Shown here: positions 28,402 to 38,350 of the stretch, piece after piece
How the letters are laid out: every line of letters starts with the position of its first letter
Position numbering within the stretch: position 1 is the first letter of the stretch
Made by a program: the position numbers and the translations under genes
From: Clostridium putrefaciens
Lineage (GTDB): Bacteria > Bacillota > Clostridia > Clostridiales > Clostridiaceae
Direction: 5' to 3'
Assembly: GCF_900461105.1 (NCBI RefSeq)
Contig: NZ_UFWZ01000001.1
Span: 2,356,001-2,420,000, forward strand
DNA: 64,000 bases
Notes under the pieces: model-generated
What the model saw: only the letters and a program-made list of their open reading frames with translations
What the model was told of the DNA's origin: nothing
The model's database searches: none

Positions 28402-29661
28402 TCATATCCTCTTTTTAAGGCCTATTGCTAATGTGAAATATTTTATAGCTTCACTTATATCTCCTATTTTATGATACATATTTCCCATTTCCATATATCT
28501 TTCATATCGCTCTTGATTATTTGCATATTTAAACAATGCATCTGTAGAGAGGTTCATATACATATCTGCTTTATCATAATGTCCTAGTTTTTGTAATATC
28601 ACAGATTTAAAATAATATGACTTTTGTATATGTTTTATTTCATCACAAGTTATAGCTAAGTTTAAGGCTTCATTAGAAATTAGTTGCGCTTCATCTAATA
28701 TACTATTTTCTACTAATACTTCTATGCATCTTAGCATACATCCTACCAATTCCTTTTTGTCATGTTTTGGATATATATTTAATCCATTTTTTATATATTG
28801 TGTGGCTTTATCCTTATAACCATTTTCAAACATCGGAATCGCATAGTTTAACATAGCATTAGCTTTTCCTGTATTATCCTCTTTAAAATACTTATAAGAT
28901 TCCTCTTCATACTGTTCAAAATTTTCTTTTTCCATCTTTAAGGATAATATAGCTAATAAATGATAAATTTCTGCATTTCTAGTATCACCTTTTACATTAT
29001 CTAAGATATCTATAACCATTGAAACAACCTCATAGGCTTTATCATAATCTTCTATCATCATATAGCATGCGGCTTCATTATATATAACCGTTGATAACAT
29101 TTCGTAATCTTTCATTTCACTTTCAAATAAATACTTTTTTACAGAGTTATAGTATGTGGCTGCTTGTAGGTATTCTTTATTCATAAATAAATATCTTGCC
29201 ATATCCTTATAATAAACAAGTCTATTATTATAAGGATCTGATTTTTGACAAAGATCGTAATACTTACTATTTATAATCTGGATATTTTCGAACTTACCAA
29301 CCTTTAAGTATCCATCAAATAAGATATGTACTATTTCAAATCCTAGGTTATAATATTTGCATTTTAGAGAATAATCTAAATTATATTGGAGTTTCTCCTC
29401 TACCTCATCATTAAATGTGCTACCTTTTAATAATTCTATATTATGTTTTATTTGTTCATCAGTGCTTTTCATAAGATAGTCCACATCTAAATCAAGCTTT
29501 TTTGCTATATACTTTACAATCCATCTTTCTGGTGCAACCTTCCCATTTTCTATACAACTCATTTTGGATACTGATACTTCATCTTCACATATATCTTTTA
29601 ATGTAGCCCCTTTATATATTCTAGCTCTTTTAATCTTTTCTCCTGTAGATAATATTTCCAT
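28402..29661 (-). CDS. XRE-TPR transcriptional regulator
   Basis: A 419-aa protein. An N-terminal HTH_3/XRE domain (TGEKIKRARIYKGATLKDICEDEVSVSKMSCIENGKVAPERWIVKYIAKKLDLDVDYL; residues 6-65) is followed by TPR-like helical repeats to the end (for example YNEAACYMMIEDYDKAYEVVS and HKIGDISEAIKYFTLAIGL). This is the layout of RRNPP-type regulators that bind short peptides. It is a paralogue of the gene immediately upstream (29710-31014): same architecture, same MEILS start. No small peptide gene is visible in the 48 bases between them or after. Ligand and targets are unknown. Confidence 0.82.
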   Translation of the reverse strand: MEILSTGEKIKRARIYKGATLKDICEDEVSVSKMSCIENGKVAPERWIVKYIAKKLDLDVDYLMKSTDEQIKHNIELLKGSTFNDEVEEKLQYNLDYSLKCKYYNLGFEIVHILFDGYLKVGKFENIQIINSKYYDLCQKSDPYNNRLVYYKDMARYLFMNKEYLQAATYYNSVKKYLFESEMKDYEMLSTVIYNEAACYMMIEDYDKAYEVVSMVIDILDNVKGDTRNAEIYHLLAILSLKMEKENFEQYEEESYKYFKEDNTGKANAMLNYAIPMFENGYKDKATQYIKNGLNIYPKHDKKELVGCMLRCIEVLVENSILDEAQLISNEALNLAITCDEIKHIQKSYYFKSVILQKLGHYDKADMYMNLSTDALFKYANNQERYERYMEMGNMYHKIGDISEAIKYFTLAIGLKKRI

Positions 29662-29709
29662 AACTTATCACACCTATCCAAATAAAAATTATTTTCAATG
29701 ATTTTGCAA

Positions 29710-31014
29710 CTAAATATTTTTAATTACTCCTAGTTTTTTAAACATTGATACTCCTTCATTAAGATATTTTGCTGCACCCTTATCATCTTTATTTTCTATA
29801 TAATAATTCCCTAAAATTATTGATATTTCTGCAGCTTCTTTATAAAGTTGCATATTTTTTGCAAAATTCAAAGCCATTATTAATGTATTTTCTGCCTCTG
29901 AACTGTTTTCGAGTAACATTTCGACTCTATATTTTAAAAGATAATATTTTATTAAAGCATCGTTATCACCATCTTCTATCTTCGATGATATATCTCTTAA
30001 TGCTTCCATACATTTTTCTTTATCTTTTATCTTTATGTAATTTTCACAAATATTTATAAGAGTCTCTACTATTTTAGGATCTTCATTTCTTAAACGCATG
30101 TCCTTAGCCTTATTAAAATGCTCAAATGATTGCTCAATATTTTCAAACTCATAAAATAGTTTACCCAAATTATTTTCAATCTGAGATATTTGAAATGAGT
30201 CTTTTAACTCTCTAAATATATCTAAAGTTTTAACAGAATATTTTATAGCATTATCTACGTCTCCCTTTTTATTATATTGGTCTGCTAACAAAAGGAGTGA
30301 GTTTGCATAACTTTTTTTATCATCTAACTTACTAAACTTTTCTTTTGCAAGATAAGTGTAGCTTATTGCATCATTTAAACTTTCTAATTTATAAAAGGTA
30401 TTTGCGATGTAATAATATATCTCACCTATTAAGGCATCGTCTCCCATATTATTTTCTAAAAATGTTTTTTCTGCTTGCTTTAAATAACTACTAGCAGAAT
30501 AATAAGCCTTTGCATCAAATGTAACCTTTCCTAAATTTAAAAAGGTTTTTACAATCTCTTCATAGCTATTACTTTTTATGAATATAACATTTGATGATAG
30601 GAAAAACTGTTGTGCGAGTCCATATTCATTGTGAGATTTATGGATAATAGCTCTTAGATATAGATTTTTTGCCTTTCTATATTCTAAATTATATCTTTCT
30701 CCATAATATAAAGCCTTTTCTATATATCCAATAGCACTATTTAAATCCTCATTAAGTATATTAGATTCTGCCATATTCTCAAAAAACAAACATATCTTTT
30801 CTGCTTGACTTTCCTCAGATTCCATAAGATAATCTATAGAAGTTTCAAGGGCATAGGCTAAATATTCTAATAGGTCCATACTAGGATTAGATTTTCCTGA
30901 CTCTACCAGACTTATTTGCCCTGGGGTTATCCGGTCTTTGGCTAAGTCTTTTAATGTCATATTTAGTTCTTTTCTCCGCCTTTTAATCTTTTCACCTAAG
31001 GATAAAATCTCCAT
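29710..31014 (-). CDS. XRE-TPR transcriptional regulator (paralogue)
   Basis: A 434-aa protein. N-terminal HTH: LGEKIKRRRKELNMTLKDLAKDRITPGQISLVESGKSNPSMDLLEYLAYALETSIDYL, then TPR repeats (ALYYGERYNLEYRKAKNLYLRAI, IGEIYYYIANTFYKLESLNDAISYTYLAKEKF and others). The canonical QISLVESGKSNPS recognition helix is complete. Start ATG at 31014 after GGAAGAGTGATT; an upstream in-frame ATG (31038) has no SD. Co-transcribed with its paralogue 48 bases downstream, a duplication that diverged markedly. Peptide-responsive or metabolic sensing is possible (family inference). Confidence 0.82.
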   Translation of the reverse strand: MEILSLGEKIKRRRKELNMTLKDLAKDRITPGQISLVESGKSNPSMDLLEYLAYALETSIDYLMESEESQAEKICLFFENMAESNILNEDLNSAIGYIEKALYYGERYNLEYRKAKNLYLRAIIHKSHNEYGLAQQFFLSSNVIFIKSNSYEEIVKTFLNLGKVTFDAKAYYSASSYLKQAEKTFLENNMGDDALIGEIYYYIANTFYKLESLNDAISYTYLAKEKFSKLDDKKSYANSLLLLADQYNKKGDVDNAIKYSVKTLDIFRELKDSFQISQIENNLGKLFYEFENIEQSFEHFNKAKDMRLRNEDPKIVETLINICENYIKIKDKEKCMEALRDISSKIEDGDNDALIKYYLLKYRVEMLLENSSEAENTLIMALNFAKNMQLYKEAAEISIILGNYYIENKDDKGAAKYLNEGVSMFKKLGVIKNI

Positions 31015-31257
31015 AATCACTCTTCCTTCATAATACATATTAATAATTCAAAAACCTTGCATGAATATTCTGTTTTATTATACCATATCTTTAATGTAAA
31101 CCCTATATTTTTTAGAATAAATGTGGTAATTTCAAACTTTATATTTAACTTTTCTATATTTTGTTACATATTGTTACATTATTTCTTCATATTTCTAATA
31201 ACTTGTAACTTTTTAGACATTTTATTTAAATTTCTTTAATCTTATACAATCTAAAAA

Positions 31258-31292
31258 AGAGAAGTTTAATAAAAATTAAACTTCTCTTTTTT
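31258..31292 (-). terminator. terminator of the small YtxH-like gene
   Basis: GAGAAGTTTAAT pairs with ATTAAACTTCTC and the flanking A and T runs pair too; the minus strand ends in T. The 260 bases between 31039 and 31299 otherwise contain a TATAAT box for the TPR regulators near 31083 and nothing more. Confidence 0.8.
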
Positions 31293-31299
31293 TGTTTTA

Positions 31300-31479
31300 T
31301 TATTTCATAAAGCTTGACATTCCGCTATACATGCTATCGGCTACGTTTCTTATTGTTTTACCTGATTTTCTAATCCTTTTCTTAGTCTTTTTGTCTACCA
31401 TATCAGTACTCATCATGCTAACAGCAGCACCAATAGCAATTCCTGTAGTTATTCCTGTAATAAATTTAGTCTTCTTCAT
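31300..31479 (-). CDS. small YtxH-like protein
   Basis: A 59-aa protein MKKTKFITGITTGIAIGAAVSMMSTDMVDKKTKKRIRKSG, ending GMSSFMK. An N-terminal glycine-rich hydrophobic helix (TGITTGIAIGAAVSMM) followed by a basic helical tail is the pattern of YtxH-type small proteins; function unknown. AAGGGGTGG lies 6 bases before the ATG. It is followed by a terminator and preceded by the RNase H gene on the same strand, 90 bases away. Confidence 0.7.
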   Translation of the reverse strand: MKKTKFITGITTGIAIGAAVSMMSTDMVDKKTKKRIRKSGKTIRNVADSMYSGMSSFMK

Positions 31480-31567
31480 GCTTAACCACCCCTTTTTTTA
31501 TTTCTATAGGTAGTTTATACACTTTTTATATTATTAAACGTTGTAATAATTGGAGAATGAATAATAC

Positions 31568-32527
31568 TTATTTTAAAATATTAATTATAATATCATCTTT
31601 TAACTTATTATCCAATGATTCCAAGTATTTATTAGTATCTTTAAGTGAAAGACTTTTTATTTTTTTTATAGCATATAATATTTCGTCTTTTTCCTCTATA
31701 ATGTTTATTGTTTCTAATCCTATGTTTTTATTTTTACTTTCTTTTCTATAATTTTCACTAACAAATTTAGAAATCTTTATATTTTCTTTAGAAGCCTCAC
31801 TTACTATATCTCCGATATATTCAATTATCTTTTCATCTGTTACTTTTACTTCTTGTTTTTTAAGTAATTTATTGAATATATTTTTTATTTCTACCCCTGC
31901 AGCAGACTTTGCAAGTTCATCTGCTAGCTCATTATATAAATCTAAGGTATGACTATCTACTTTGACAAATATTACTTCTAACCTATTTTCCTCCATAGAA
32001 TGATTCATAAAATTATAATAATCTTGTGATGATTTCCCTTTTCTTTCCCAGTACCCTGTAGCATGGTGGCTTATTCCTTCATAATCATGAAATATAAGTA
32101 TATTCTTATAGCCTTCTTTTATGGCATATTCAACGCCCCTCATAGCAGCTTTGAGTTCACCTGCTATTTGCCTTGAACACTTTTCGCTATCTTCTATACC
32201 GCTTCCTTTTTCAACATATACTATTTCATCTTCTATTATAACCACAAGCCCATATCCATAAACGCCAGTTACTGTGTTAAAGCTTCCATCTACATATATT
32301 TGGGGAATATCTTTTGGATACTCATCTATACCTTTCTTAAAAAGTTTGCTATGACTTTTTAAAAACTTTTCTGCTTCCACCAAAGATTCAAAACTTTTAT
32401 ATTTAGCGCTCTTTACACCTTTTACATAACTTAAACACTCGTTCCAACTATTAACTATCTTATTGGTTATTTTTTCACCTTTTACACCGTCATATCCTTC
32501 TTTTATTGCATAAAACTTCTTTCCCAT
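31568..32527 (-). CDS. rnhA: ribonuclease H with viroplasmin domain
   Basis: A 319-aa protein. Residues 1-45 form the Caulimovirus viroplasmin / hybrid-binding domain (KKFYAIKEGYDGVKGEKITNKIVNSWNECLSYVKGVKSAKYKSF). The RNase H1 domain follows (about 70-200): DGSFN, GELKAAMRG, HDYEG, VDSHTLDLYNELADELAK, so the D-E-D-D catalytic carboxylates are visible. It removes RNA from RNA-DNA hybrids. About 100 further residues of helical sequence follow, which standard RNase H1 lacks; they could be a clostridial extension. TGAGGTAATAG precedes the ATG. It follows the DUF1232 gene by 20 bases on this strand. Confidence 0.88.
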   Translation of the reverse strand: MGKKFYAIKEGYDGVKGEKITNKIVNSWNECLSYVKGVKSAKYKSFESLVEAEKFLKSHSKLFKKGIDEYPKDIPQIYVDGSFNTVTGVYGYGLVVIIEDEIVYVEKGSGIEDSEKCSRQIAGELKAAMRGVEYAIKEGYKNILIFHDYEGISHHATGYWERKGKSSQDYYNFMNHSMEENRLEVIFVKVDSHTLDLYNELADELAKSAAGVEIKNIFNKLLKKQEVKVTDEKIIEYIGDIVSEASKENIKISKFVSENYRKESKNKNIGLETINIIEEKDEILYAIKKIKSLSLKDTNKYLESLDNKLKDDIIINILK

Positions 32528-32547
32528 CTATTACCTCACCTTGTCTT

Positions 32548-33498
32548 TTATGAAAATTTTAAAATAGCATTATATAACTTATCAACGTTTGTTCCACCAC
32601 TAAATTTATTTATGTAGGTTACAGCTTCTTTAAATACTATAATTATATTGTTTTTACCTTCCCAGTTTTCTAATATAATAGGAAGTGGTACATCATTTAC
32701 AACTCTATTTAGCGCAAAAAATGCTACTGCAAATTCATCAATCTTCCCTATGAAAGGTATTCTATCTGGAATGATATCAAAAGGTAGAGCTAAATAAGCA
32801 ATAGATGTTCCTAGTGCTATCTTAGTCTTCATTTTAACCCTTTTATCTTTAAATATTCTATAAATTAAAGATAAAACATCTGGCATAATCATTGCCCATT
32901 CAGTGGCTTCACTGTATCTTTCTGGCAGACTTTGCTTAACACTTTGCCTAGTTATAGAATAATAATCTTTAACCTTCTCTAAATTCTCAATATTTTCATA
33001 GATCATTTCATCTTCTATAACCTCTGAAATCTTTAAAGATTCTACACTTTTATTTAATGAAATTTCTAAAGTTGAAACTGAAACTTCCACATAAGATTTT
33101 AATAATTCTATATAATCTAGTTTAAATGTTACATAAGGCACTGCTTTTAATAATATGTTTAAATTTAATGTAACATTATCTTCTTTAACGTATACGCCTC
33201 TTTGTTTTAAATCTTCTACAACCTTTTTTAAGGTATATTTTTTAAGTGGTGATATAACCCCTATCTTATATACCTTAAGCGACGTGAGTTTTAAATTTAT
33301 ATTATTGTTATAAAAACTTCCAAATGCTAGGGTAAGTTTAAATGGAATATCTATAACCTTTTTATATGAACCTATTACTTCTATAAATTCATTTATTAAA
33401 ATAGATTTAATTTTAAGACCTTCTATATTTAAATATCCATCTATAATTCCAATTAAATCCTCTTCTGATAGTTTAACCTTCAAATTCGAAACTAGCAC
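32548..33498 (-). CDS. DUF1232 (YkvA-like) protein
   Basis: A 316-aa protein. The C-terminal part contains the DUF1232 signature YLALPFDIIPDRIPFIGKIDEFAVAFFALNRV (about residues 240-272), which is normally membrane-associated. The N-terminal 200 residues are beta-rich with no known family seen. Function unknown. The start GTG at 33498 has AAGGAAGTGG 6 bases before it. It is probably co-transcribed with rnhA; a rhomboid gene lies upstream. Confidence 0.72.
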   Translation of the reverse strand: MLVSNLKVKLSEEDLIGIIDGYLNIEGLKIKSILINEFIEVIGSYKKVIDIPFKLTLAFGSFYNNNINLKLTSLKVYKIGVISPLKKYTLKKVVEDLKQRGVYVKEDNVTLNLNILLKAVPYVTFKLDYIELLKSYVEVSVSTLEISLNKSVESLKISEVIEDEMIYENIENLEKVKDYYSITRQSVKQSLPERYSEATEWAMIMPDVLSLIYRIFKDKRVKMKTKIALGTSIAYLALPFDIIPDRIPFIGKIDEFAVAFFALNRVVNDVPLPIILENWEGKNNIIIVFKEAVTYINKFSGGTNVDKLYNAILKFS

Positions 33499-33555
33499 AT
33501 CAATCCACTTCCTTTTACTAAATAAGCTAAAATATGATTAGTCCTTAATGACATT

Positions 33556-34545
33556 TTATTCTTTAAATAATATAAAAGAAATTATAATACCTCCTACAAG
33601 TCCTCCTAAGTGACCAAAGTTATCTATATTAGGTATGGTAACACCTATTAATATATTAACAACTATAACTGATAATATGTTCCTTAAAAATTCTTTTCCT
33701 ATTTTTTCTTTCATTTTGTATGCAAAAATAAGGCAAGCTCCTAAAAGTCCAAATATTGCACCTGAAGCACCTACTGATGTACTTTGTGAAAATACATAAG
33801 AAGCTAATGATGAGGTAATTCCTGAAAGAAAATATATAATCAAAAATTTCTTTCTCCCATAAAAGTTCTCTACTATTTCGCCTGTAGTTCTAAGGGCATA
33901 CATATTTAATCCTAAATGTAACAAACCTCCGTGTAAAAACATAGCCATAAATAATCTGTAATACTGACCCGCATTTATTAATTTATTATTTTTAGCACCT
34001 AAAAGTAACAATACCTTTATGTCTATATCAAATATACTCTTAGATAAATAAGCTGACACTATAAATATAAGTATATTTATCCCTATAAGTGTGTAGGTAG
34101 CTTTATATTCATTTATTGACTTTTTAAGGGGCCTTTTTTTAGTTTTAACATCTTTGTCCTTTTGAGCAAGCTTTGAAATTAATCCTGCAAAGTTTTTTAT
34201 CTGATCACTACTCCCAATCAATCCACCATTTTCTGAATCTAATATTATAAAATTATAATTTTGATTTTCTAGTATATTTAAATAATCATTTGTAAATTTA
34301 TCTATTATTATATTGTTAAGACTTAATGACTTAATGCCTTTTTTCTTCATATATTCTAGTGCTAAGAAGTTTTTACTTGCAAAGTCTTCTTTAGTAGAAA
34401 ATGTAACTACAAAGGCATTTTCATTTTCATACTTTATAGCTAAAAGATTTTTACAATTATCCTCTGCTGTATTATTCTCTTCTAAACTGAATCCATACTC
34501 TTTTATTAAAGATGAAATAATATTATCAATATACTCTTTTCTCAT
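33556..34545 (-). CDS. rhomboid family intramembrane serine protease
   Basis: A 329-aa protein. A cytoplasmic N-terminal part of about 140 residues is followed by six or more transmembrane helices. The catalytic dyad is visible: Ser in SVGASGAIFGLLGA and His in NFGHLGGLVGG; the HGGLLHLGLNMYAL motif precedes. It cleaves transmembrane substrates within the membrane; the substrate is unknown. GTGAGGATTT precedes the ATG. It lies between the HD-GYP and DUF1232 genes on the same strand, 57 bases from the latter. Confidence 0.9.
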   Translation of the reverse strand: MRKEYIDNIISSLIKEYGFSLEENNTAEDNCKNLLAIKYENENAFVVTFSTKEDFASKNFLALEYMKKKGIKSLSLNNIIIDKFTNDYLNILENQNYNFIILDSENGGLIGSSDQIKNFAGLISKLAQKDKDVKTKKRPLKKSINEYKATYTLIGINILIFIVSAYLSKSIFDIDIKVLLLLGAKNNKLINAGQYYRLFMAMFLHGGLLHLGLNMYALRTTGEIVENFYGRKKFLIIYFLSGITSSLASYVFSQSTSVGASGAIFGLLGACLIFAYKMKEKIGKEFLRNILSVIVVNILIGVTIPNIDNFGHLGGLVGGIIISFILFKE

Positions 34546-34713
34546 AAATCCTCACTTTTTAATTAATCTACCTATTATAAATTAATACTTTTATTGTAAT
34601 AATTCTATCTTACATAATACCTAAGCTATTTTCAACAAATTAAACGACTTTATATTTATTTTAATCTTCAGGGATAATCCTTTTACATTACTTTCATTCA
34701 TCATCTTTTATGA

Positions 34714-35772
34714 TTAGTAGACACACTCTACAGATAAATTTATATTCTCTAATAAGTTTATTTCGTAAAACCTTATAGGTTTCTTGTCCTTACCATGATA
34801 AAGTACCCTTACTACTGGCCTGTCTGGAAATCCCTTGTTTTGCTTTATTACATATCCTTCTACTCCATTTGAAAGCTTTAAGCATGAACCTAGTTGATAC
34901 ACTGCAAATGTATCTTTAAATACTTTAACTACCTCTTCATCAAAGAACTTCCCTGACCCAGCTAGTATAAGTTCATAAGAGTCCTTTGGATTAAATTTTG
35001 TTCTATAACTTCTATCATTACTAATAGCATCGTAGACATCACAAACCGATATTATTTTTGCATTAATACATATTTCATTACCTTTTAATCCAAATGGATA
35101 TCCTGTTCCATCTATTCTCTCATGATGCTGTAATATGGCATCTGTTATCTTTACAGAAAGATCCGTATTTGACCTTAATATATCCACCCCATATATTGGA
35201 TGTTTCTTCATTTCTGAATATTCAACATTTGAAAGTCCTTGTGACTTGTTTAACATGTCTTTACTTATTTTCACCTTTCCTAGATCATGCAAGGTAGCTG
35301 AAATGCCAAGATTTACAATATCCGCTCGTTCAAACCCCATATTTATCCCCAAAAAGGCAGCCATTATTCCAGTATCAATACTATGTACAAATGTATAATT
35401 ATCATGAGTTTTTATATCGTTTAAACTTTTATTTATATCTCCAAATTCTATTATGTAGTTCATAAGTTCTTCTACTTTAATTAAGGAATCCATAATATCT
35501 ACTCTATCATTTAAGGTGATCTTTTTTACTATAGTACTCACACCTTTTAATGTATCTACTTTTAATTCATTCAGCCTTATATCTTCTAAGTCTAAATCTG
35601 AAAGCCTCTTATCTTCTATATAGACATAAAGCACATCCAATTGTTTTAGTCTATTTATATAATTAAGTGTTAGGCTAACTCCAGCTCTTAAGAGAATTTT
35701 CCCATCACTAGAAAATATACTTTTTGCCAGTATATCACCAGGTTTAACTTTTAATATAAACTCTATCCGCAT
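34714..35772 (-). CDS. HD-GYP domain protein (c-di-GMP phosphodiesterase-like)
   Basis: A 352-aa protein with an N-terminal domain of about 100 residues and an HD-GYP domain: HDLGK (metal-binding HD), HPIYGVDILR, QHHERIDGTGYPFGL (HHE and GYP), then SVCDVYDAISNDRSYR. The residues needed for c-di-GMP hydrolysis are present. It is cytoplasmic, with no signal domain that I recognise. AGGTGAATT precedes the ATG. Monocistronic between pepF and rhomboid. Confidence 0.88.
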   Translation of the reverse strand: MRIEFILKVKPGDILAKSIFSSDGKILLRAGVSLTLNYINRLKQLDVLYVYIEDKRLSDLDLEDIRLNELKVDTLKGVSTIVKKITLNDRVDIMDSLIKVEELMNYIIEFGDINKSLNDIKTHDNYTFVHSIDTGIMAAFLGINMGFERADIVNLGISATLHDLGKVKISKDMLNKSQGLSNVEYSEMKKHPIYGVDILRSNTDLSVKITDAILQHHERIDGTGYPFGLKGNEICINAKIISVCDVYDAISNDRSYRTKFNPKDSYELILAGSGKFFDEEVVKVFKDTFAVYQLGSCLKLSNGVEGYVIKQNKGFPDRPVVRVLYHGKDKKPIRFYEINLLENINLSVECVY

Positions 35773-35887
35773 AATTCACCTCATAAAATTCTTTTTACTG
35801 TAACAAAATGAGTATATATAAATAATATCACAATTAAAATGTATTATTAAAATATAGTAACCCTACCAGATTATTATAAATTAAACA

Positions 35888-35914
35888 AGGTGAAGTCTCA
35901 ATAGACCTTCACCT
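35888..35914 (-). terminator. terminator after pepF
   Basis: AGGTGAAGTCT and AGACCTTCACCT pair with one bulge; T-rich tail on the minus strand. Confidence 0.65.
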
Positions 35915-35927
35915 CGTAATTAAAAAT

Positions 35928-37730
35928 TTATACAGATTGCTTTTCTAGCATATCTAAAAGTTCATTAAATCTAGCTATAGTAGCTTCTAAAGGTTTTGAT
36001 GTAGTAATATCAACGCCTGCTGTTTTTAGGGTATTAATAGGATAATCACTACCCCCACTTTTTAAGAATCCTTTGTACTTTTCTAATGCATTTTCATTAT
36101 TTTCTAATATAGCCTTTGCAAAAGCACTTGCAGCTGCATACCCTGTAGCATACTGATAAACATAAAAGTCAGAATAAAAATGTGGTATTCTTGCCCATTC
36201 CATATCTATTCCGTCATCTACAATCATATCAGGTCCAAAGTACTTTACATTTAAATCATGCCATATGCCACATAAGTCCTTACTATTTAATGGTTTCCCA
36301 TTTTCTATACTCTCGTGAACTAAAATTTCAAATTCAGCAAACATCAGTTGTCTAAATACTGTAGTTCTTATTTGTTCTAATTCTTGATTTATTAAATACA
36401 ACCTTTTATTCTCATCTTCTTCTTTATTTATAAGATGGTGAATTAAAAGTGCTTCATTTGTAGTTGAAGCAACCTCCGCACAAAATAAAGTATAATTAGA
36501 ATATAAGTGTGGTTGATTCTTTCTTGAATAATATGAATGTATAGAATGACCCATTTCATGTGCAAAAGTAGAAACATCATTTATACTATAGTTATAGTTT
36601 AAAAGAACATAGGGCATAGTATCATGACATCCCCAAGAATATGCTCCTCCTCTTTTACCTTTGTTTTCAAATACATCCACCCACCCATTATCTACGCCTT
36701 CTTTAAATATATTTAAATATTCTTGTCCTAGTGGATTCAAACCTTCTTTTACTATTTTAACAGCTTCCTCAAACTCAATATGTTCTTTTGGTATATCTAT
36801 TACAGGAACATATAAGTCATACATATGCATCTCATCTAATCCTAATAACCTTTTTTTCACCCTTACATACCTATGAAGTGAATCTAAATTCTTGTTTATA
36901 GTATCTATAGATTTATAATAAACTTCTAATGGTATGTTGTTTGGTTTTAATGAACTCTCTAAAGATGACTTATATTTATTAGCCTTTGATAGAAATATAA
37001 AGTTTTTTACTGAAGATGTTAAGGAACTAGTTAAAGTATTTTTAAATTTATTATAAGTACTAAATAAAGCCTTAAAAGCTTCTTCCCTAACTCTTCTATC
37101 TTTTGACCTTATGAAGGTTGCATAATTAACCTCTGTAAGTTCAATTTCTTTATTATTTTCATCCTCTATATTTGGAAATGTCATATCTGCATTAGTAAGC
37201 ATACCAAATATATTTCCTGGAGCCTCAAGACAATCTGAAACCGAAGCCAACATTTCTTCAAGTTCTCTAGAAAGTGTATGAGGTTTCATTATAATTATCT
37301 GCTTGAAAAAAAACTTATACATATTTAGTTCCTGTATTTCATCTATATTTTTTAATAGTTCTGCTTCATTTAATGATAATATCTCTGGAACAAAAAATGC
37401 ATTTATGCTAGACAGTTCTGCTAAATATCCATCTATCTTTTCTTTTATAGTTTGAAATTCTGTGTTAGCTGTATCTTCATCTGATTTAAGGTGAGCGTAT
37501 ACAAATAAAACTTCTGCTTTTCTCGATATTCTTTCTTTTAAATTAAGATATGATATTAAATTTTTAGGATCGTTAAGTGTCCCTGGGAATTCTTTTAGCT
37601 TTAAAGCTTCTATCTTTAGCTCCTGAAAGTCTTCCTCCCATCTTTTTGAACTTTTATATACCTTTTCTATATTCCATTTGTACTCTGAAGCTATTTCGTC
37701 TCTTGTTTTTAATCTTTTTACTTCCGTCAT
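35928..37730 (-). CDS. pepF: oligoendopeptidase F
   Basis: A 600-aa M3 family metallopeptidase with the zinc motif HEMGHS at residues 391-396 and a downstream Glu. It hydrolyses 7-17 residue peptides in the cytoplasm. The N-terminal region EIASEYKWNIEKVYKS and central NIFGMLTNADMTFPNI are typical. AAGGAGGGGTTTTTT precedes the ATG; a terminator follows. No change from the family norm is visible. Confidence 0.95.
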   Translation of the reverse strand: MTEVKRLKTRDEIASEYKWNIEKVYKSSKRWEEDFQELKIEALKLKEFPGTLNDPKNLISYLNLKERISRKAEVLFVYAHLKSDEDTANTEFQTIKEKIDGYLAELSSINAFFVPEILSLNEAELLKNIDEIQELNMYKFFFKQIIIMKPHTLSRELEEMLASVSDCLEAPGNIFGMLTNADMTFPNIEDENNKEIELTEVNYATFIRSKDRRVREEAFKALFSTYNKFKNTLTSSLTSSVKNFIFLSKANKYKSSLESSLKPNNIPLEVYYKSIDTINKNLDSLHRYVRVKKRLLGLDEMHMYDLYVPVIDIPKEHIEFEEAVKIVKEGLNPLGQEYLNIFKEGVDNGWVDVFENKGKRGGAYSWGCHDTMPYVLLNYNYSINDVSTFAHEMGHSIHSYYSRKNQPHLYSNYTLFCAEVASTTNEALLIHHLINKEEDENKRLYLINQELEQIRTTVFRQLMFAEFEILVHESIENGKPLNSKDLCGIWHDLNVKYFGPDMIVDDGIDMEWARIPHFYSDFYVYQYATGYAAASAFAKAILENNENALEKYKGFLKSGGSDYPINTLKTAGVDITTSKPLEATIARFNELLDMLEKQSV

Positions 37731-37865
37731 AAAAAACCCCTCCTTTAATAAACCATATATAAATATGGTATCATAGCAAAACTTAAATTACTATTATAAT
37801 AGTATGAAGATTCTTGAATCTGTATATGTCATTAATTAATCTGTTGTAATATTATTATTGAACTC

Positions 37866-38264
37866 TTAAATATAGTCTTCTTTTTTACCTCTTATATCTA
37901 AATAAACCTTCTTAAAGCATTCATCTATTAAATTACATATTTCATTTATTTTGTAGCTCATAACTTCTCTCTTCTCATCATAAGGAAAGCTTATAACCCA
38001 TGTAGGATTATATTCTTCATCTTTATCTTTTATTTTATATCCTTTTTCTATAAAAGCTTCTGTATCAAACAAATCAAATATAGCTGAATATTCCCATTCC
38101 TCAACATCCTTATCAGTATCAAAGTAAAGACTTACCATGTTGTCTATACAAAATAGTTTTCTTACATAATTACCTCCGTATCTTACTTCGTAGCTACCAA
38201 GTTCTCTTAAAAATAAATTAGTATCCTTTTCTTTCTCCATAATTACTAATGATGAAAATTCCAT
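37866..38264 (-). CDS. DUF6762 family protein
   Basis: A 132-aa soluble protein MEFSSLVIMEKEKDTNLFLRELGSYEVRYG... with FDTDKDVEEWEYSAIFDLFD. From memory this matches DUF6762, a clostridial family of unknown function. No signal or membrane segment. AAGGAGGATTATT precedes the ATG. Its downstream neighbour on this strand is pepF, 135 bases away; upstream is the structured znuA downstream region. Confidence 0.6.
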   Translation of the reverse strand: MEFSSLVIMEKEKDTNLFLRELGSYEVRYGGNYVRKLFCIDNMVSLYFDTDKDVEEWEYSAIFDLFDTEAFIEKGYKIKDKDEEYNPTWVISFPYDEKREVMSYKINEICNLIDECFKKVYLDIRGKKEDYI

Positions 38265-38350
38265 AATAATCCTCCTTATTTATAATCCTTTATTTTTATG
38301 CTTACTTAAAGTTTTTTAATATATCTTAACATATAATATACTAAATTAAA

